A stretch of DNA of 64,000 bases. Origin: Brenneria roseae subsp. roseae (lineage in GTDB: Bacteria; Pseudomonadota; Gammaproteobacteria; Enterobacterales; Enterobacteriaceae). Location of the stretch: positions 62,001-126,000 of the forward strand of contig NZ_KZ819032.1 of assembly GCF_003115845.1 (NCBI RefSeq), read 5' to 3'. The notes under the pieces are model-generated. The model was given only the letters and a program-made list of their open reading frames with translations. It did no database searches and was not told where the DNA came from. The translations under genes and the position numbers were made by a program. Below are positions 63,462 to 64,000 of the stretch, piece by piece (position 1 is the first letter of the stretch; every line of letters starts with the position of its first letter).

Positions 63462-64000
63462 TTAAGAATGGTTAGCGTTGGTTTCTGGTGCAGGCTGCAC
63501 TTCAGTTTCCGGCGCGACGGCATCAGCCGGATCGTCCTGTACGGGAGCCTGAACTGAATCGTCCTGCGTCGGCGTTTCCGGCGTAATCGGCGCGGCAATA
63601 GACTCAACCGGAATCGCTGGCGTTTCTGCCTCGATCAGACCGTTGATCTTGGTCGGCATACCGGAACGCGTTCTGATGGCATGATCCACTTCGCTGGTAT
63701 TCACGCTGGCATCGGCCAAAACCTGGCTGACTTTGGCGGTGATACTGATCGGCGCCGGAGAATCAGAATGGAACTCTTCTACCGTGCGAGACAGCGGATG
63801 GTGTACTTCCACATAGCGTGATCCATCCGGTTCCACCGTGGCTTTAACCGGCTCATTAATGAACTGTACGCGCGTACCCACCGGGACGTGATCGAACAAA
63901 TACTTAATGTCATCGGCACGCAAACGCACACAACCGTGGCTCACGCGCAGGCCGATGCCGAAGTTGGCGTTGGTGCCGTGGATGGCATAGAGATTACCGA
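63462..64000 (-). CDS. ldtB: L,D-transpeptidase LdtB/YbiS-like, C-terminal part
   Basis: The frame is still open at the right edge, so the N-terminal portion with signal peptide and LysM domain is not seen. The visible part has the YkuD catalytic motif [11 protein letters not shown]...SHGCVRL, in which the Cys is the nucleophile. [32 protein letters not shown] resembles YbiS (LdtB). Enzymes of this group link Braun lipoprotein to peptidoglycan. A tail of about 55 residues rich in Pro, Glu, Asp, Ala and Thr follows RSGMPTKIN, where E. coli YbiS ends. Confidence 0.88.
   Translation of the reverse strand, partial: GNLYAIHGTNANFGIGLRVSHGCVRLRADDIKYLFDHVPVGTRVQFINEPVKATVEPDGSRYVEVHHPLSRTVEEFHSDSPAPISITAKVSQVLADASVNTSEVDHAIRTRSGMPTKINGLIEAETPAIPVESIAAPITPETPTQDDSVQAPVQDDPADAVAPETEVQPAPETNANHS

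Noticed and set aside
1..64000. CRISPR arrays, rRNA genes, complete insertion sequences and prophage
   Set aside because: No regularly spaced repeat array, no rRNA sequence, no transposase and no phage structural genes were seen; the only arrays are a 13-bp tandem repeat and two copies of a short interspersed element.

Overview
The window is enterobacterial chromosome of moderate GC content. Protein sequences and gene blocks match Enterobacterales housekeeping loci closely: trhA, ygfZ, sdhE-cptA, fldB, xerD-dsbC-recJ-prfB-lysS, cbpAM, lpxP, acs-yjcH-actP and edd/gntRKT. Several traits point to the Pectobacteriaceae (Pectobacterium, Dickeya, Brenneria, Lonsdalea): a decayed flp/tad pilus locus beside a two-component system, a short interspersed repeat with degenerate terminal inverted repeats, and a PQQ dehydrogenase beside core genes. 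The genus cannot be fixed from the sequence alone.

Layout. 1-3.6 kb: a Ugp-like ABC importer with a calcineurin-type phosphodiesterase inside its operon. 3.7-20.1 kb: core genes (HD hydrolase, trhA, ygfZ, sdhE-cptA, rlmF, fldB, a metNIQ methionine importer, yhjE, xerD-dsbC-recJ, prfB with its programmed frameshift, lysS, tRNA-Gly). 20.2-28.2 kb: a PQQ dehydrogenase, a dienelactone hydrolase, cbpAM, a two-domain Mop protein, a small AriR/YcgZ-like protein, a CspA-family gene with a cold box, and lpxP. 28.2-28.65 kb: a compact leftward unit encoding two peptides of 23 and 28 residues, with its own CRP site, promoter, ribosome binding sites and terminator. 28.9-32.4 kb: adeP with a PurR box and a foldable leader, then yjcE. 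32.5-36.5 kb: a Fur box, a repeat element, a response regulator/kinase pair and remnants of flp, tadV and tadE. 36.6-42.4 kb: the gluconate/Entner-Doudoroff cluster with GntR and CRP sites. 42.4-46.5 kb: actP, yjcH, acs. 47-57.9 kb: an orphan PAS-like protein, an STN-type TonB receptor, a DeoR-controlled ABC importer with a metallo-beta-lactamase-fold hydrolase, and a Fur-boxed FecI/FecR pair. 58-64 kb: an AI-2E family protein, an unknown membrane protein, a MarR-EmrA-EmrB efflux operon, and the C-terminal part of an LdtB-like L,D-transpeptidase.

How the genes work together. The gluconate genes form one regulon: GntT imports gluconate, GntK phosphorylates it, Edd dehydrates 6-phosphogluconate, and GntR and CRP sites flank all of them. 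acs-yjcH-actP handles acetate and also has a CRP-like site upstream. The receptor with an N-terminal signalling domain and the distant FecI/FecR pair probably form a split surface-signalling system. Two unrelated ABC operons, at 0-3.6 kb and 50.6-56.3 kb, each carry a putative phosphodiesterase, which suggests use of phosphorylated or phosphodiester compounds.

The best candidate for something undescribed is the two-peptide micro-operon at 28279-28620. Other points worth checking are the leader of adeP, the perfect palindrome over the tRNA-Gly promoter, the eroded Tad locus with a 13-bp repeat array at the end of the kinase gene, and the DeoR/ABC/hydrolase operon with its repeated operator-like sequences. 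All assignments come from reading the sequence; no database search was run.
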